Part shown: piece after piece, positions 22,647 to 34,141 of the stretch
How the letters are laid out: the number at the start of each line of letters is the position of its first letter
Position numbering within the stretch: the first letter of the stretch is position 1
Source of the DNA: Capra hircus
Taxonomy: Eukaryota > Chordata > Mammalia > Artiodactyla > Bovidae
Assembly: GCF_001704415.2 (NCBI RefSeq)
Contig: NC_030817.1
Coordinates: 55,723,550-55,787,549, forward strand
Reading direction: 5' to 3'
DNA: 64,000 bases
Notes under the pieces: generated by a model
The model's database searches: none
What the model was told of the DNA's origin: nothing
What the model saw: the letters and a program-made list of their open reading frames with translations, nothing else
Position numbers and translations under genes: made by a program

Positions 22647-23051
22647 ACTGTGAAGAAAGCTGAGCACTGAAGAATTGATGCTTTTGAACTGTATTGTTGG
22701 AGAAGACTCTTGAGAGTCCCTTGGACTGCAAGGAGATCCAACCAGTCCATCCTAAAGGAGATCAGTCCTGGGTATTCATTGGAAGGACTGATGTTGAAGC
22801 TGAAACTCCAATGTTTTGGCCACCTGATGCAAAGAGTGGACTCATTTGAAAAGACCCTGATGCTAGGAAGGATTGGGGGCAGAAGGAGAAGGGGATGACA
22901 GAGGATGAGATGGTTGGATGACATCACTGACTCAGTGGACATGGGTTTGGGTAGACTCCGGGAATTGGTGTTGGTCAGGGAGGCCTGGCATGCTGCAGTT
23001 CATGGGGTTGCAAAGAGTCGGACAAAACTGAGCAACTGAACTGAACTGAGG
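21312..23051 (+). mobile_element. BovB (RTE) LINE, 5'-truncated, with RT domain
   Basis: Sense, about 1.74 kb. The endonuclease part of ORF2 is missing; the reverse-transcriptase domain and C terminus remain. It ends in the BovB tail actgaactgaactga. The 3' half is homologous to the BovB pieces at 17935, 25410, 29321 and 31169, which helps fix its limits. No clear target duplication found by eye. Confidence 0.93.
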
Positions 23052-23150
23052 CTGTGTTCTTGCCTGGAAAATCCCATGGACAGAGGAACCTAGTGGCCTG
23101 CAGTCCATGGAGTCACAGAAGAGTTGGACACAGCTTAGCAACTTTAAGAA
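23052..23150 (+). repeat. BovA/Bov-tA fragment
   Basis: gttcttgcctggaaaatccc to gagttggacacagcttagca follows directly on the BovB tail; only the BovA body is present. Confidence 0.85.
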
Positions 23151-23179
23151 AAAACAAAGCTGTTCAGCTACTCAGCTAC

Positions 23180-24970
23180 ACTCCTTCCTGCAGTGCCTGA
23201 AAGTTCTAATTGTTCTACATCCTCATCCCCACTCTGTTCAGTCAATTTTAGCTTTTCTATTCAGTGTGTAGTGGAATCACATTGCGGTTTTTAGTTTGTG
23301 TGTCCCTGAGAAGCAGTGTGGTTGAGTATATTTTCAGTTTATCAACCATTTGGATACCTTTGTGAAGCATCTCTTCATGTCTTTTGTGCTTTTTTAAAAC
23401 TATTGGTTTTCTGTCTTTTCCTTATATATTTGCAGGAATTAGTTGTCATGTATACTGTGGCTTGCATTTTCTCTGTCTTAAAGGTATTTCCTGATAAACA
23501 AAACTTAAACTTTAATATAGTCCAATTTGTACTTCTCCTTTATGGTTGGTGCTTTTTGTGTCCCATTTAAGAATGTTGCTTTTCCAAGTCATGAAGAGAT
23601 TCTTCGCTGTTATAGTCTAGAAGCTTTGTTTCCATGTATTAAGTCCCCTGTATATGACCTTCAGGCTGTGGACTTTGAAAGATGCACGTATGCATTCCAT
23701 CCGCATCAGGCATGAGTGAGATTGCAGCTTGCCCTCCATCCCCTGTTGCTGACAGTCCTTCAGCTCTCCCCTCTCCCACCTCTTCCCCCTCGTCCAGTCA
23801 GTAACTCTTCTTGCCTGTTCACTTGATGCCAGGCCCTGTATGCCAGCTGTTTTACTGCACTACTGTGCTTTTCTAGGTACTGTACTGTAAGACTTAAAAT
23901 ATTTGTGTGTGTGTGTTTTTACGCATTCTTTGTGTGTAAAGTATTCTAAACCGATTACAGTACTGAATAGCTGATTGTGTCAGCTGGGTAAGTAGGCTAT
24001 TTTTGTTGGACTTACAATTTGGGCTTAATGAATGTGCTCTTAGAATGGAACCTGTTCGTTTGTGATGGACTTGCGATATTTAGAACTGTGATCCATCTGG
24101 ACTGAGTTTTATATGTGGCAAACGGGGTCCTAGTGGAGTTGTTTTTGCCCTAGGGCATCCATGCACTTCCTTTCCCCAATGGTCTTGAAGGCCACTTCAT
24201 TATAAATGAAGCAAATCAATGTGTGTGAATCAATTGCTAAACTTTGCTTCTTTTTCATTGCTTGAACTGTCTGTTCCTACCTTAGTACCACACTTTCCTA
24301 ATCACTGCAGTTTTATACTAAGCATATCCAATAACATGAGTGCCCTGACCTTACTGTTGTTCCTCAAGTTAGTCCTGACTTCCTTGAATCTTTATATCCA
24401 GTCTGTTTTAGATGCAGCCTATCAATTTGTGCCTTCCCACCGATAAAAACATTTTTAGTTTTTTTTTTTTCCCTTGGTTTGATTTTGATTTTGGTTTCCT
24501 GAATCTGGAGATAATTGGCATTTTTATATCACCGAACTTCCAATCTACAAATACAGCGTGTCTCTACATTTATTTAGGCTTCCTTTCTCTCAGTATTGTT
24601 TTATAGTTATTTGCATAGATATTTTGGTTTTCGTTATAGTATGCATCATCAATCTTCTCCCTTTTTACTTTCAGTTTTTCTCTATGTTCGTATTTAATGT
24701 GAGTCCCGTGTATATCATGCAGGTGTCCTTTTATGGGGGGAGAAGTTGTTTGTTGCTGTGACAGCATTTTCGTTTCAGTTGGAGTATTCGGTCTCCTTAC
24801 ATACTATGTAATTACTGATATATCGAGGTTTGAATTTGTCATCTTACTAGTTCTTTTCTATATGTCCTACCTACCCTTTCTTCTCTCCTTTCTTGCCTCC
24901 TTTCAGATTTATAAGTGCTTTTTAAAATCGGTTACCCTTGATTTGTTTTTTGTTCTTTCACTCCCTATTT
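23180..24970 (-). repeat. Old L1, antisense
   Basis: Long T-rich stretch reading as antisense L1 ORF2 (for example the decayed tgtccctgagaagcagtgtg and gtaccacactttcctaatca segments). Short open frames in it are chance. The same element probably resumes after the BovB insertion at 26060. Confidence 0.65.
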
Positions 24971-24974
24971 TGTT

Positions 24975-25212
24975 TCTTTTGCGGCTGTGCTGGGTCTTTG
25001 TTGCTGCACGTGGGCTTTCTCTAATTGCAGTGAGCAGGCACTACTCTTGCAGACTTCTCATAGTGGTGGCTTCTCTGGTTGCAGAGCAAGGTTGTGGCCC
25101 ACAGGCTTAGTTGCTCCCTGACTTGTGGGATCTTCCTGGACCAGGGATCAAACCCATGTCCCCTGTATTGGCAGGTAGATTCTTAACCACTTGGCCCACC
25201 AGGAAAGTCCTC
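24975..25212 (-). repeat. CHR-type tRNA-Glu SINE
   Basis: Antisense copy: ggctgtgctgggtctttgtt, ttctcatagtggtggcttct, accagggatcaaacccatgt and the end cccaccaggaaagtcc. Confidence 0.88.
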
Positions 25213-25398
25213 ATTGCCTATTCTCTAACAATTTTTTAAAAGTATAATATAGGTTAGTATGTCTACCTCTTCCTGGACAGTGCAAGAATCTTGGGACACT
25301 TACACTTTATCTTTCTTCCAACTCGTTCCTTGTTGTTGAGTGTTTTAATTCTATATATATTTAACCTCCTCAATACAGACTCAAAGTTGCATCATAGT

Positions 25399-26062
25399 AA
25401 TAATTAAGTTCATGGGAAATAGATGGGGAAAGAGTGGAAAAAGTGTCAGACTTTATTTTTTCGGGCTCCAAAATCACTGCAGATGGTGACTGCAGCCATG
25501 AAATTAAAAGATGCTTACTCCTTGGAAGAAAAGTTATGACCAACCTAGATAGCATATTCAAAAGCAGAGCCATTACTTTGCCAACAAAGGTCCGTCTAGT
25601 CAAGGCTATGGTTTTTCCAGTGGTCATGTATGGATGTAAGAGTTGGACTGTGAAGACAGCTGAGCATCAAAAAATTGATGCTTTTGAACTGTGGTGTTGG
25701 AGAAGACTCTTGCGAGTCCCTTGGACTGCAAGGAGATCAAACCAGTCAATCCTAAAGGAGATCAGTCCTGGGTGATCATTGGAAGGACTGATGTTGAAGC
25801 TGAAACTCCAATACTTTGGCCACCTCATGCGAAGGGTTGACTCATTGGAAAAGACTGATGCTGGGAGGGATTGGAGGCAGGAGGAGAAGGGGACGACAGA
25901 GGATGAGATGGCTGGATGGCATCACTGACTCGATGGACGTGAGTTTAAGTGAACTCCGGGAGTTGGTGATGGACAGGGAGGCCTGGTGTGCTGCGATTCA
26001 TGGGGTCGCAAAGAGTCGGACACGACTGAGCGACTGAGCTGAACTGAACTGAATAATTAAGT
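25399..26062 (+). mobile_element. BovB LINE 3' fragment with target duplication
   Basis: Sense BovB end at 25410-26051, encoding the ORF2 C-terminal part (ILKEISPG and GGRRRRGRQRMRWLDG), ending gagctgaactgaactg. Direct repeats aataattaagt lie at 25399-25409 and 26052-26062. It sits inside the old antisense L1. Confidence 0.92.
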
Positions 26063-26960
26063 GCTCCTCCATATTGACCTTTCCATTGTTGTTCATTCCT
26101 CCCGGATCACAGTGTGCCTCCACCTGGGATTATTTCCTTTCTGCCCAAAGAACTCCCTGCATTATTTCCTTTAGTGCGAGTCTGCTGTGACCAATTCTTT
26201 CAGTTGTTGTTTGCCTAAAAATGCCTTTGTGTAACCTTTATTTTCAGTGGATAATTTTATGTATTATAAAATTTTAGGTTGGCAGTTGTTTTCTTCTAGC
26301 TTTTGAAGATGTTATTCCTTTGGTTTCTGGCTTCCTTTATTTCTGCTGTGAAGTTAGCTGTCACTTTACTCTTCTACAGGTAATATGGGTTTAGTTTTCC
26401 CTCTGCTACTTGAATTTTCTCAAATTTTTTTTGAATTTTTGAATTTTCTCAGTCTGATTTTCAACCACTGTGCCCAGAAGAGTTTTGTTGTGTGCTGTTT
26501 TGCCTACTTATCCTGCCTTGGGTTTTAGTACTCCTTGAGGATGAGATTCATTTTCTTAGGTCAGTTTTAAAAAGCTCGACCACTGTACCTTCTAATATTG
26601 CTTCCATCCCATTTTTTCTCTCCTCTTTGGAGATTCCAGTTACCCCCTTTATTGGACATTTTCACTATATGTGTCTTCTATGCTTTTTTTCTATGTTGGG
26701 CATAATTTTTCTTCCTGCTTTATTCTGTGGGCTTTTTTTAATCTGCAGCTCACTACTCCTCTGTTTATTTGTGTCTATTCTATCTTTAAACCTTCTGTTG
26801 AGTTTTTAATTTTTAATGTCATATTTTATACTTTTTAATGTCACATTTTATATTAGTCTTTTGATAGCTTTCTTATACTTCCCCCTTTTCTGCAGAAATT
26901 CTCTATCTTGTCATCTAACTTCTTCAACATACTTTCACATTTACCTAAAACCCAGGTAAA
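26063..26960 (-). repeat. Old L1, antisense (continuation)
   Basis: T-rich sequence with decayed antisense L1 ORF2 phrases (ggttggcagttgttttcttc; ctgtgaagttagctgtcac). Likely the same insertion as 23180-24970, split by younger elements. Confidence 0.55.
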
Positions 26961-26974
26961 AATTTTAAAAAAAA

Positions 26975-27100
26975 AATTTTTTTTCTGCTTTGTCATGCAG
27001 CATGTAAGGTTTTAGTTCCTTGACCAGGGATGAAACCCATGCTCCCTGCATTGAAAGCACAGTCTTAACCACTGGATGGACCATCAGGGAAGTTCCAAAG
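26975..27100 (-). repeat. CHR-type SINE fragment
   Basis: ccttgaccagggatgaaacc, gcacagtcttaaccactgga and ccatcagggaagttcc mark an antisense copy. Confidence 0.8.
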
Positions 27101-28367
27101 TCCCAGCTGTGAGGATCCAATGTCAAGATCAACTATGGGCATCTTGTTGTCTGTTTTGGGGTTTTTTTCCTCTGTTTTCAATTACTGATCTTATCTCCTG
27201 ATGTTTCTGATATTTTAAAAACTTAATGCTAATCATTGGTATTTTCATTGTAGAGATAATTTGAGGTTCTAGATTGTGCTTCCTTTGATACAGAGGATTA
27301 TTCTTTTATTTTAGCAGGTGGTTTAGAAATGAGCAGATCACCATAGTATGAGTGGATCTAAACTGACTGGATATTGTAAAGTCTATTTCCAATTTACTTT
27401 CCATGATGTAGCCCTTTGTGCCACCTGTCCAAACACCTGTGGTGTTTATGAGCACAATTCTGACAGTTGAACTCAGAGCTATGTTTTTAACATCCCAACC
27501 CCACGTAATTGCAGAAGGTTTTGCTCAGCCTCTCAGCTTCTGGGCAGCAGTTTACAAATTAGAAAATGCTTTGAGGGAAAAGCAACATTGTACTCACTTC
27601 TATGTGCTTGCTTTCTCTTCAGGATCTTGGCTTTCTTTACCTCGGCTCCTTGGTATCTCTCCATTGTCTTCAAACAGATGTTCCATATATTTTTCCCAGT
27701 GTCTCTAGTTGTCTCTCAGGAGGGGAGGATTCATCTGCAATAAGTTATTCTGCCTCTTTGGTTTTTTAAAAAACTGTGTATATTTATCACTTTGAAAATA
27801 AAAGCATAACAAGAGCACAGAAAGAATTATAGCAGAGTGTGATATAGTACCTACAACAGTAAAAATGAGCAATTCTATCTTCATGAGAGGCTAAAGGAAG
27901 GTACTAAAGCAGAATTGACACTTGATAGGGGTCTTAAGGATTATTACAACTCACATACTATCTAAGGAGAAGGAGACGTGTATGTACATTTTTAAAAGTG
28001 TAAGGCATAATAGAGATGTAGTTTCAAGAATTTCTGCACGTTCCTGAAATCTTGCCAAATTTTATGTAGATGATGAAATGGATTTTTACTGAAGGAAGGA
28101 CTGCTTTACAAATTGTATCATCTGATACTGATTAACATCCAGAATGACAGACTGTCTAGCTGGTGTCTGAAGAACAGACCAGGAACAGCCCCATTTCGTT
28201 TTGGCAGGTACCAACTATGTGGACTTGGAAACAGCATATGTGAAGTCCCAAGAGCAGGAGAAGAAGGCTAATCAAAGGAACTGAGAAGGATCCAAGTAAA
28301 AGGCAGGGAGGTAGGGAGTGAGAAGATAAGGCTGTGAAGGTCGGCTGGGGTCAGATCCTGAAAGGCG

Positions 28368-28596
28368 TCATGCATGCATCCTCAGTCGATCAGTAGTATC
28401 AGACTCTTTGCGACACTGTGGACTGTAGCCCACCAGGCTTCTCTGTTCATGGGATTTCCCAGCAAGAATACTCAAGTGGGTGGCCATTTCCTCCTCCAGG
28501 GGATCTTCTCAACCCAGGGGTCGAACCCGCCTCTCCTGCGGCTCCTGGATTGACGAGCAGTTTCTTTACCACTGAGCCTCCTGGGAAGCCCCAAAA
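28368..28596 (-). repeat. Bov-tA SINE
   Basis: Antisense copy with body (tttgcgacactgtggactgt) and tRNA head (acccaggggtcgaacccgcc, ctgggaagcccc). Confidence 0.9.
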
Positions 28597-28621
28597 GGCC
28601 TCATAAGCCAATTTAAATAAA

Positions 28622-29130
28622 TTGAGGGACTTTCCTGGTGGTCAAGTGGTTAAGAATCTGCCTTTCGGACTTCCCTGGTTGTCCTGTAGAGAAGAATCTG
28701 CCTGCCAGCGCAGGAGACACGGGTTTGGCAGCTGCTCTGGGAAGATCCCATGTGCTGTGGAACAGCTAAACCCATGTACCACAACTACGGAACCAGCGTG
28801 CTGAAATGACTGCAGCCTGTGCACCTGGGAAGAGACACCCCGGCTGGTGCAACTAGAGGAAGCCTGTGCATAGCAATGAGGACCCAATGCAGCCAGAAAT
28901 AAAGTACTTACTAAAAAAAAGAATCCGTCTTGCAATGCAGGAGACACAGGTCCAATCCCTGATCAGGGAACTAAGATCCCACATGTGGTAGGGCAACTAA
29001 ACCTGTGCCCCGCAACTACTGAACCCGCCAACTCTGGAGCTGAAACCCCACAACTGGAGAGCCCATGAGCCGCAACAAAGACCCGATACAGCCAAATAAA
29101 TACATATTTTTAAAAACAATAAATTAAAAT
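28622..29130 (+). repeat. CHR SINE with a second CHR SINE nested in it
   Basis: The outer copy starts gagggactttcctggtggtc and breaks after agaatctgccttt near 28667. An inner copy (ggacttccctggttgtcctg to the A-run ending near 28920) interrupts it, and the outer copy resumes at gaatccgtcttgcaatgcag. The repeated gaatctgcctt/gaatccgtctt at the edges is the inner copy's target duplication. Confidence 0.85.
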
Positions 29131-29320
29131 TTAATCTCCGAGCATGTGAACGTACCGAAAAGTTTGCATCCATGGACACAGTCTAGATTGCCCTTCAATA
29201 CAGATTACCCTTCTTTCATGTGCAGATAAATGAGAGAGAAACAAAGTTGGGGGCACTGAGACCAGTGAGAAGGCTGTTGCAATTATCCACATAAAAATGT
29301 TAGTGGTTTGTTGTGGAGAT

Positions 29321-32300
29321 TTTGTTGTTGTTCAGTTGCTAGGTCGTGTCCAACATTTTGTGGCCTCATAGACTGCAGCACTCCAGGCTTCCCTGGCATT
29401 CACTATGTCCTGGAGTTTGCTCAAACTCATATCCATTGAGTCGACAATGCCATCCAACCATTTCATCCTCTGTCACCCCCTTCTCCTCTTGCCCTCAATC
29501 TTTCCCAGCATCAGGGTCTTTTCCAGTAAGTCCAGCTCTTCTCATCAGGCGGCCAAAGTATTGGACTTTAGCTTCAGCAACAGTCTTTCCATTGGATATT
29601 CAGGGCTGATTTCCTTTAAGATAGACTGGTTTGATCTCCTTGCAGTCTGACGGACTCAGAAGAGTCCTCTCCAGCACCACTGTTTGAAAGCGTTAATTCT
29701 TTGGTGCTCAGCCTTCTTTGTGGTCCAACTCTCACATCCATATGTGACTAATGGAAAAACCATAGCTTTGCCTATATGGACTTTTGTTGGCAAGATGATG
29801 TCTCTGCTTTTTAATACACTGTCTAGGTTTGTCATAGCTTTCCTTCCAAGAAGCAAGTGCCTTTCAATTTCATGGCTGCAGTCACCATCTGCAGTGATTT
29901 TTAAAATCACTTAGAAAATAAAATCTGTCACTGCTTCCACTTTTTCCCTTCTATTGGCCATGAAGTGATGAGACCAGATGCCGTGGTCTTAGTTTTTTGA
30001 ATGTTGAGTTTCAAGCCAGTTTCTTCACTCTCCTCTTTCACCTTCATCAAGAGGCTCTTTAGTTCCTCTTCACTTTCTGCCATTAGAGTGGTATCTGCCT
30101 ATTGGAGGTTTTTGGTGTTTCTTCCAGCCGTCTTGAATCCAGCTTGTGCTTCATCCAGCCAGGCATTTCACGTGATGTACTCTGCATAGAAGTTAAATAA
30201 GCAGGGTGACAGTATACAGTTTTGACATACTCCTTTCCCAGTTTGGAACCAGTCTGTTGTTCCATGTCTGGTTCTAACTGTTGCTTCTTAACCTGCATAC
30301 AGATTTCTCAGGAGGCAGGTAAGGTGGTTTAGTATTCCTATCTCTCTAAGAATTTTCTACAGTTTGTTGTGATCCACACACTCAAAGGCTTTAGTGTAAT
30401 CAATGAAGCAGAAGTGGATGTTTTTCTGGAACCCCCTTGCTTTCTCCATGATCCAAAGAATACTGGCATTTTAATCTCTCAAGAAGGTAGGGAAAACCAC
30501 TAGTCCATTCAGATACGACCTAAATCAAATCTCTTATGATTATAAAGAAGTGATACATCGCTTCAAGGGATTAGATCTGACAGAGTGCCTGAAGAACTAT
30601 GGACGGAGGTTCGTAACATTGTACAGGAGGCAGTGAGCAAAATAATTCCAAAGAAAAAGAAATGCATGGAGGCAAAGTGGTTGTCTGAGGAAGTTTTGCA
30701 AATAGCTGAGGAAAGAAGAGAAGTGAAAGGTGAAAGACAAAGGAGAAAAGGAAAGGTATACCCAACAGAATGTAGAGTTTCAGAGAATAGCAAGGAGAGA
30801 TACGAGCAATGCCAAGGAATAGAGGAAAGCAATAGATTAGGGAAGACTAGAGATCCCTTCCGGAAAACTGGAGATATCTAGGGAACATTTCATGCAAAAA
30901 TGGGCATGATACAGGACCGAAAACAGTAAGGACCTAACAGAAGCAGAAGAGATTAAGAAGAGGTGGCAAGAATACACAGAAGACTATACAAAAAAAAGTC
31001 TTAATGACTCGATAATTATTATGGTGTGGTTACTCACCTAGAGCCAGACATCCTGGAATCAAGTGGGCTGTAGGAAGTATTACTATGAACAAAGCTAGTG
31101 GAGGTGATGGAATTCCATCTGAGCCATTTAACATACTAAAAGGTGATGTTGTTAAAGTGCTGCACTCAGTTCAGTTCAGTCGCTCAGTCGTGTCCGACTC
31201 TGCGACCCCATGAATCGCAGCACACCAGGCCTCCCTGTTCATCACCATCTCCCGGAGTTCACTCAGACTCATGTCCATCGAGTCCGTGATGCCATCCAGC
31301 CATCTCATCCTCGGTCGTCCCCTTCTCCTCCTGCCCCCAATCCCTCCCAGCGTCAGAGTCTTTTCCAGTGAGTCAACTCTTCTCATGAGGTGGCCAAAGT
31401 ATTGGAGTTTCAGCGTTAGCATCATTCCTTCCAAAGAAATCCCAGGGCTGATCTCCTTCAGAATGGACTGGTTGGATCTCCTTGCAGTCCAAGGGAGTCT
31501 CAAGAGTCTTCTCCAATACCACAGTTCAAAAGCATCAATTCTTTGGCGCTCAGCCTTCTTCACAGTCCAACTCTCACATCCATACATGACCACAGGAAAA
31601 ACCGTAGCCTTGACTAGACGGACCTTAGTCGGCAAAGTAATGTCTCTGCTTTTCAATATGCTATCTAGGTTGGTCATAACTTTTCTTCCAAGGAGTGTCT
31701 TTTAATTTCATGGCTGCAGTCACCATCTACAGTGATTCTAGAGCCCCCCCCCCCAAAAAAAGTCTGACACTGTTTCCACTGTTTCCCCATCTCTTTCCCA
31801 TGAAGTGATGGGGCCAGATGCCGTGATCTTCATTTTCTGGATGTTGAGCTTTAGGCCAACTTTTTCGCTGTCCTCTTTCACTTTCATCAAGAGGCTTTTT
31901 AGTTCCTCTTAACTTTCTGCCATAAGGGTGGTGTCATCTGCATATCTGAGGTTATTGATATTTCTCCCAGCAATCTTGATTGCAGCTTGTGTTTCTTCCA
32001 GTCCAGCATTTCTCATGGTGTACTCTGCATATAAGTTAAATAAGCAGGGTGACAATATACAGCCTTGACGTACTCCTTTTCCTATTTGGAACCAGTTCAC
32101 TCAATATGTCAGCAAATTTGGAAAACCCAGCCATGGCCACAAGACTGGGAAAGGTCAGTTTTCATGCCAATCCCAAAAAAAGCAATGCAGAGAATTTTCA
32201 GACTACCATTCAATTACACTCTCTTCGCACACTGACAAGATTGTTTTCAAAATCCTTCACACCAGGCTTCAGCAGTACGTGATCTGAGAACTTCCAAATG

Positions 32301-32324
32301 TAAAACTGTATTTAGAAATGGCCT
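29321..32324 (-). mobile_element. BovB LINE with 5' inversion
   Basis: 29321-30479 is antisense BovB from the 3' end back to the WIMEKA region of RT. 30480-31168 plus 32098-32324 is sense BovB from the pre-RT linker up to just before that same point. The two halves meet head to head and cover adjacent parts of one element, the layout of a 5' inversion. Candidate direct repeats tggagat lie at 29314-29320 and 32325-32331. Open frames are broken throughout. Confidence 0.75.
31163..32103 (-). mobile_element. BovB LINE nested in another BovB
   Basis: Antisense, 5'-truncated BovB at 31169-32097. On the minus strand it encodes RT motifs B and C (GKGVRQGCILSP, RYADDTTLMAES) in one frame and an intact 168-codon C terminus (31171-31677) in another. 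It is flanked by cactca at 31163-31168 and 32098-32103; removing it rejoins the outer BovB at gcactcaatatg. Confidence 0.88.
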
Positions 32325-33097
32325 TGGAGATGAGGGATGGATTAAAGACAAAGAGACTTGACAATTGTTGGCAATTGTTTCCTAAGTTTAAGAAAAGTAA
32401 CATAGACAGCTCTAAGTTTAGCCTGATAGCTGAACTCACTGTGGTAGAAACACTGGATCATGGGCAGCCATGTTGAGAGCTGGAATTTCAGGATTCCAGG
32501 TTCAGCTTCAAATGGATTCAATTTGAAGTTTCTGCAGGATATCCACAGAGAGGCACTCATTAGGCAACTAGATATTTGCTTCCGGAACTCGGTAGAGAAG
32601 TCTGAGCTGGAGATAAATATTTTTAAAATTTGAATAAAATGGTGTTGGTTCATACCATGGTAGGGAGGTAGATAAGTTTGCCCTGGGGTGGGGGTAGTGG
32701 TACAATAAGAAAAATTTTATCAGATATAACCCTGCAGAACCCTTTAAGGAGAAGGCTGAGCAATAGAAATCTTTGAAAAACACGAAAATGTGCATCCTTA
32801 TAGCAAGGAAACCAGGAGAGAGGGATGTCTCTCAGCTCACAGGGTCTGCCTAGAAAGACACTGAAGAGAGGGACTGAAGCATCTGCTTGGCTTAAGGAAA
32901 AACTAAGTCACTGACTCTCCCTGTTGAAGGCCGTTTCAGTTAAGTTGAAGTGTTGATGGGAAGCAGGGAGAGGACATGAGTGTGGATGACTTCTCTCTGG
33001 GTGTTAGTTCCCTCTCCACATCTGCGATGTGTGGGGTATGCAGAAGTTATACACAAGCTACCCCTGGACTGTATTCTAATACAGATGTATGTGTCTG

Positions 33098-33120
33098 TGG
33101 GCGGGGCGGGGGAGGCGGGG

Positions 33121-33182
<62 letters not shown>

Positions 33183-33317
33183 CGGGGGAGGCGGGGCGGG
33201 GTGGGGCGGGGGAGGCGGGCGGGGGGGGGGGGGGCGGGGCGGGGGGGGGGGGGGCGGGGGGGCGGGGGGGGCGGGGGCGGGGGGGGCGGGGGGGGGCGGG
33301 GGGCGGGGGAGGCGGGG
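33098..33317 (+). repeat. G-rich low-complexity tract
   Basis: About 220 bp almost free of A and T: an uninterrupted run of 61 G (33122-33182), then GGGGC/GGGGGAGGC-type units. Glycine- and proline-rich open frames here are products of composition, not genes. Confidence 0.9.
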
Positions 33318-33449
33318 TTTGGCCAGCATGGTGTTCAAAATGCATTTAGTCTCGTCTGATTACAGTTGCACAGAACCCTTTCCAGATCCTTTGGGGCAGA
33401 TTTTTTAAATCTTTCATACATGAATTTTTAAATTTATATTTTAGTTGGA

Positions 33450-33577
33450 GTATGAAGTGAAGTCAAGTCGCTCAGTCGTGTCCGACTCTTTGCGACCCCA
33501 TGGACTGTAGCCTACCAGGCTCCTCCCTCCATGGGATTCTCCAGGCAAGAGTACTGGAGGGGGTTGCCATTTGCTTT
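33450..33577 (-). repeat. BovA monomer
   Basis: Antisense: agtcgctcagtcgtgtccga to gtactggagggggttgccat; a single BovA unit. Confidence 0.88.
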
Positions 33578-33772
33578 CTAATGTTGTCTTAGGTTCTGCT
33601 TACAGTAGCATGAATCAGCTACGAGTATGCATACATGGTTTTTACCTTGTGAGTTTGATATGTGATCTAATGCTGTCTTTACACAATCTACATGAATTCT
33701 GATCAGGAATGATAATTTGATAAAGAATTCCCCTGTATTTCATATTATTAATGTGCCTCCTTAAGCTCTGTT

Positions 33773-34045
33773 GGAGAAGGCAATGGCAACCCACTCCAGT
33801 ACGTTTGCCTGGAAAATCCCATGGGCGGAGGAGCCTGGTAGGCTGCACTCCATGGGGTCAGTAGGAGTCGGACAGGACTAAGCGACTTCTCTTTCACTTT
33901 TCCCTTTCATGCATTGGAGAAGGAAATGGCAACACACTCCAGTGTTCTTGCCTGGAGAGTCCCAGGGACGGGGGTGCCTGGTGGGCTGCTGTCTCTGGGG
34001 CCGCACAGAGTCGGACACAACTGAAGCGACTTAGCAGCAGCAAGC
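33773..34045 (+). repeat. Bov-A2 dimeric SINE
   Basis: Sense dimer, ggagaaggcaatggcaaccc to gaagcgacttagcagcagca, ending 17 bp before the mariner hairpin. Confidence 0.92.
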
Positions 34046-34061
34046 TCTGTTGCTGAATATG

Positions 34062-34141
34062 TTGGGTTCGTCAAAAAGTTCATACGGGTTTTTCACTTCC
34101 CGCTTATGGAAAAAGCCAAACGAACTTTTTGGCCAACCCAA
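34062..34141. mobile_element. Mariner-type MITE hairpin
   Basis: 80-bp near-palindrome. The left arm ttgggttcgtcaaaaagttc pairs with the right arm gaactttttggccaaccca, with a short loop around cacttcccgcttatgg. TA dinucleotides lie close to both ends (34058-34059 and 34142-34143), as expected for mariner insertion. Related ruminant hairpins give rise to the miR-2284/2285 family. Confidence 0.75.

Noticed and set aside
32940..33408. Proline-rich and glycine-rich open frames of up to 142 codons on both strands
   Set aside because: They exist only because the G/C tract has no stop-forming bases in any frame; no splice or start context, no homology.
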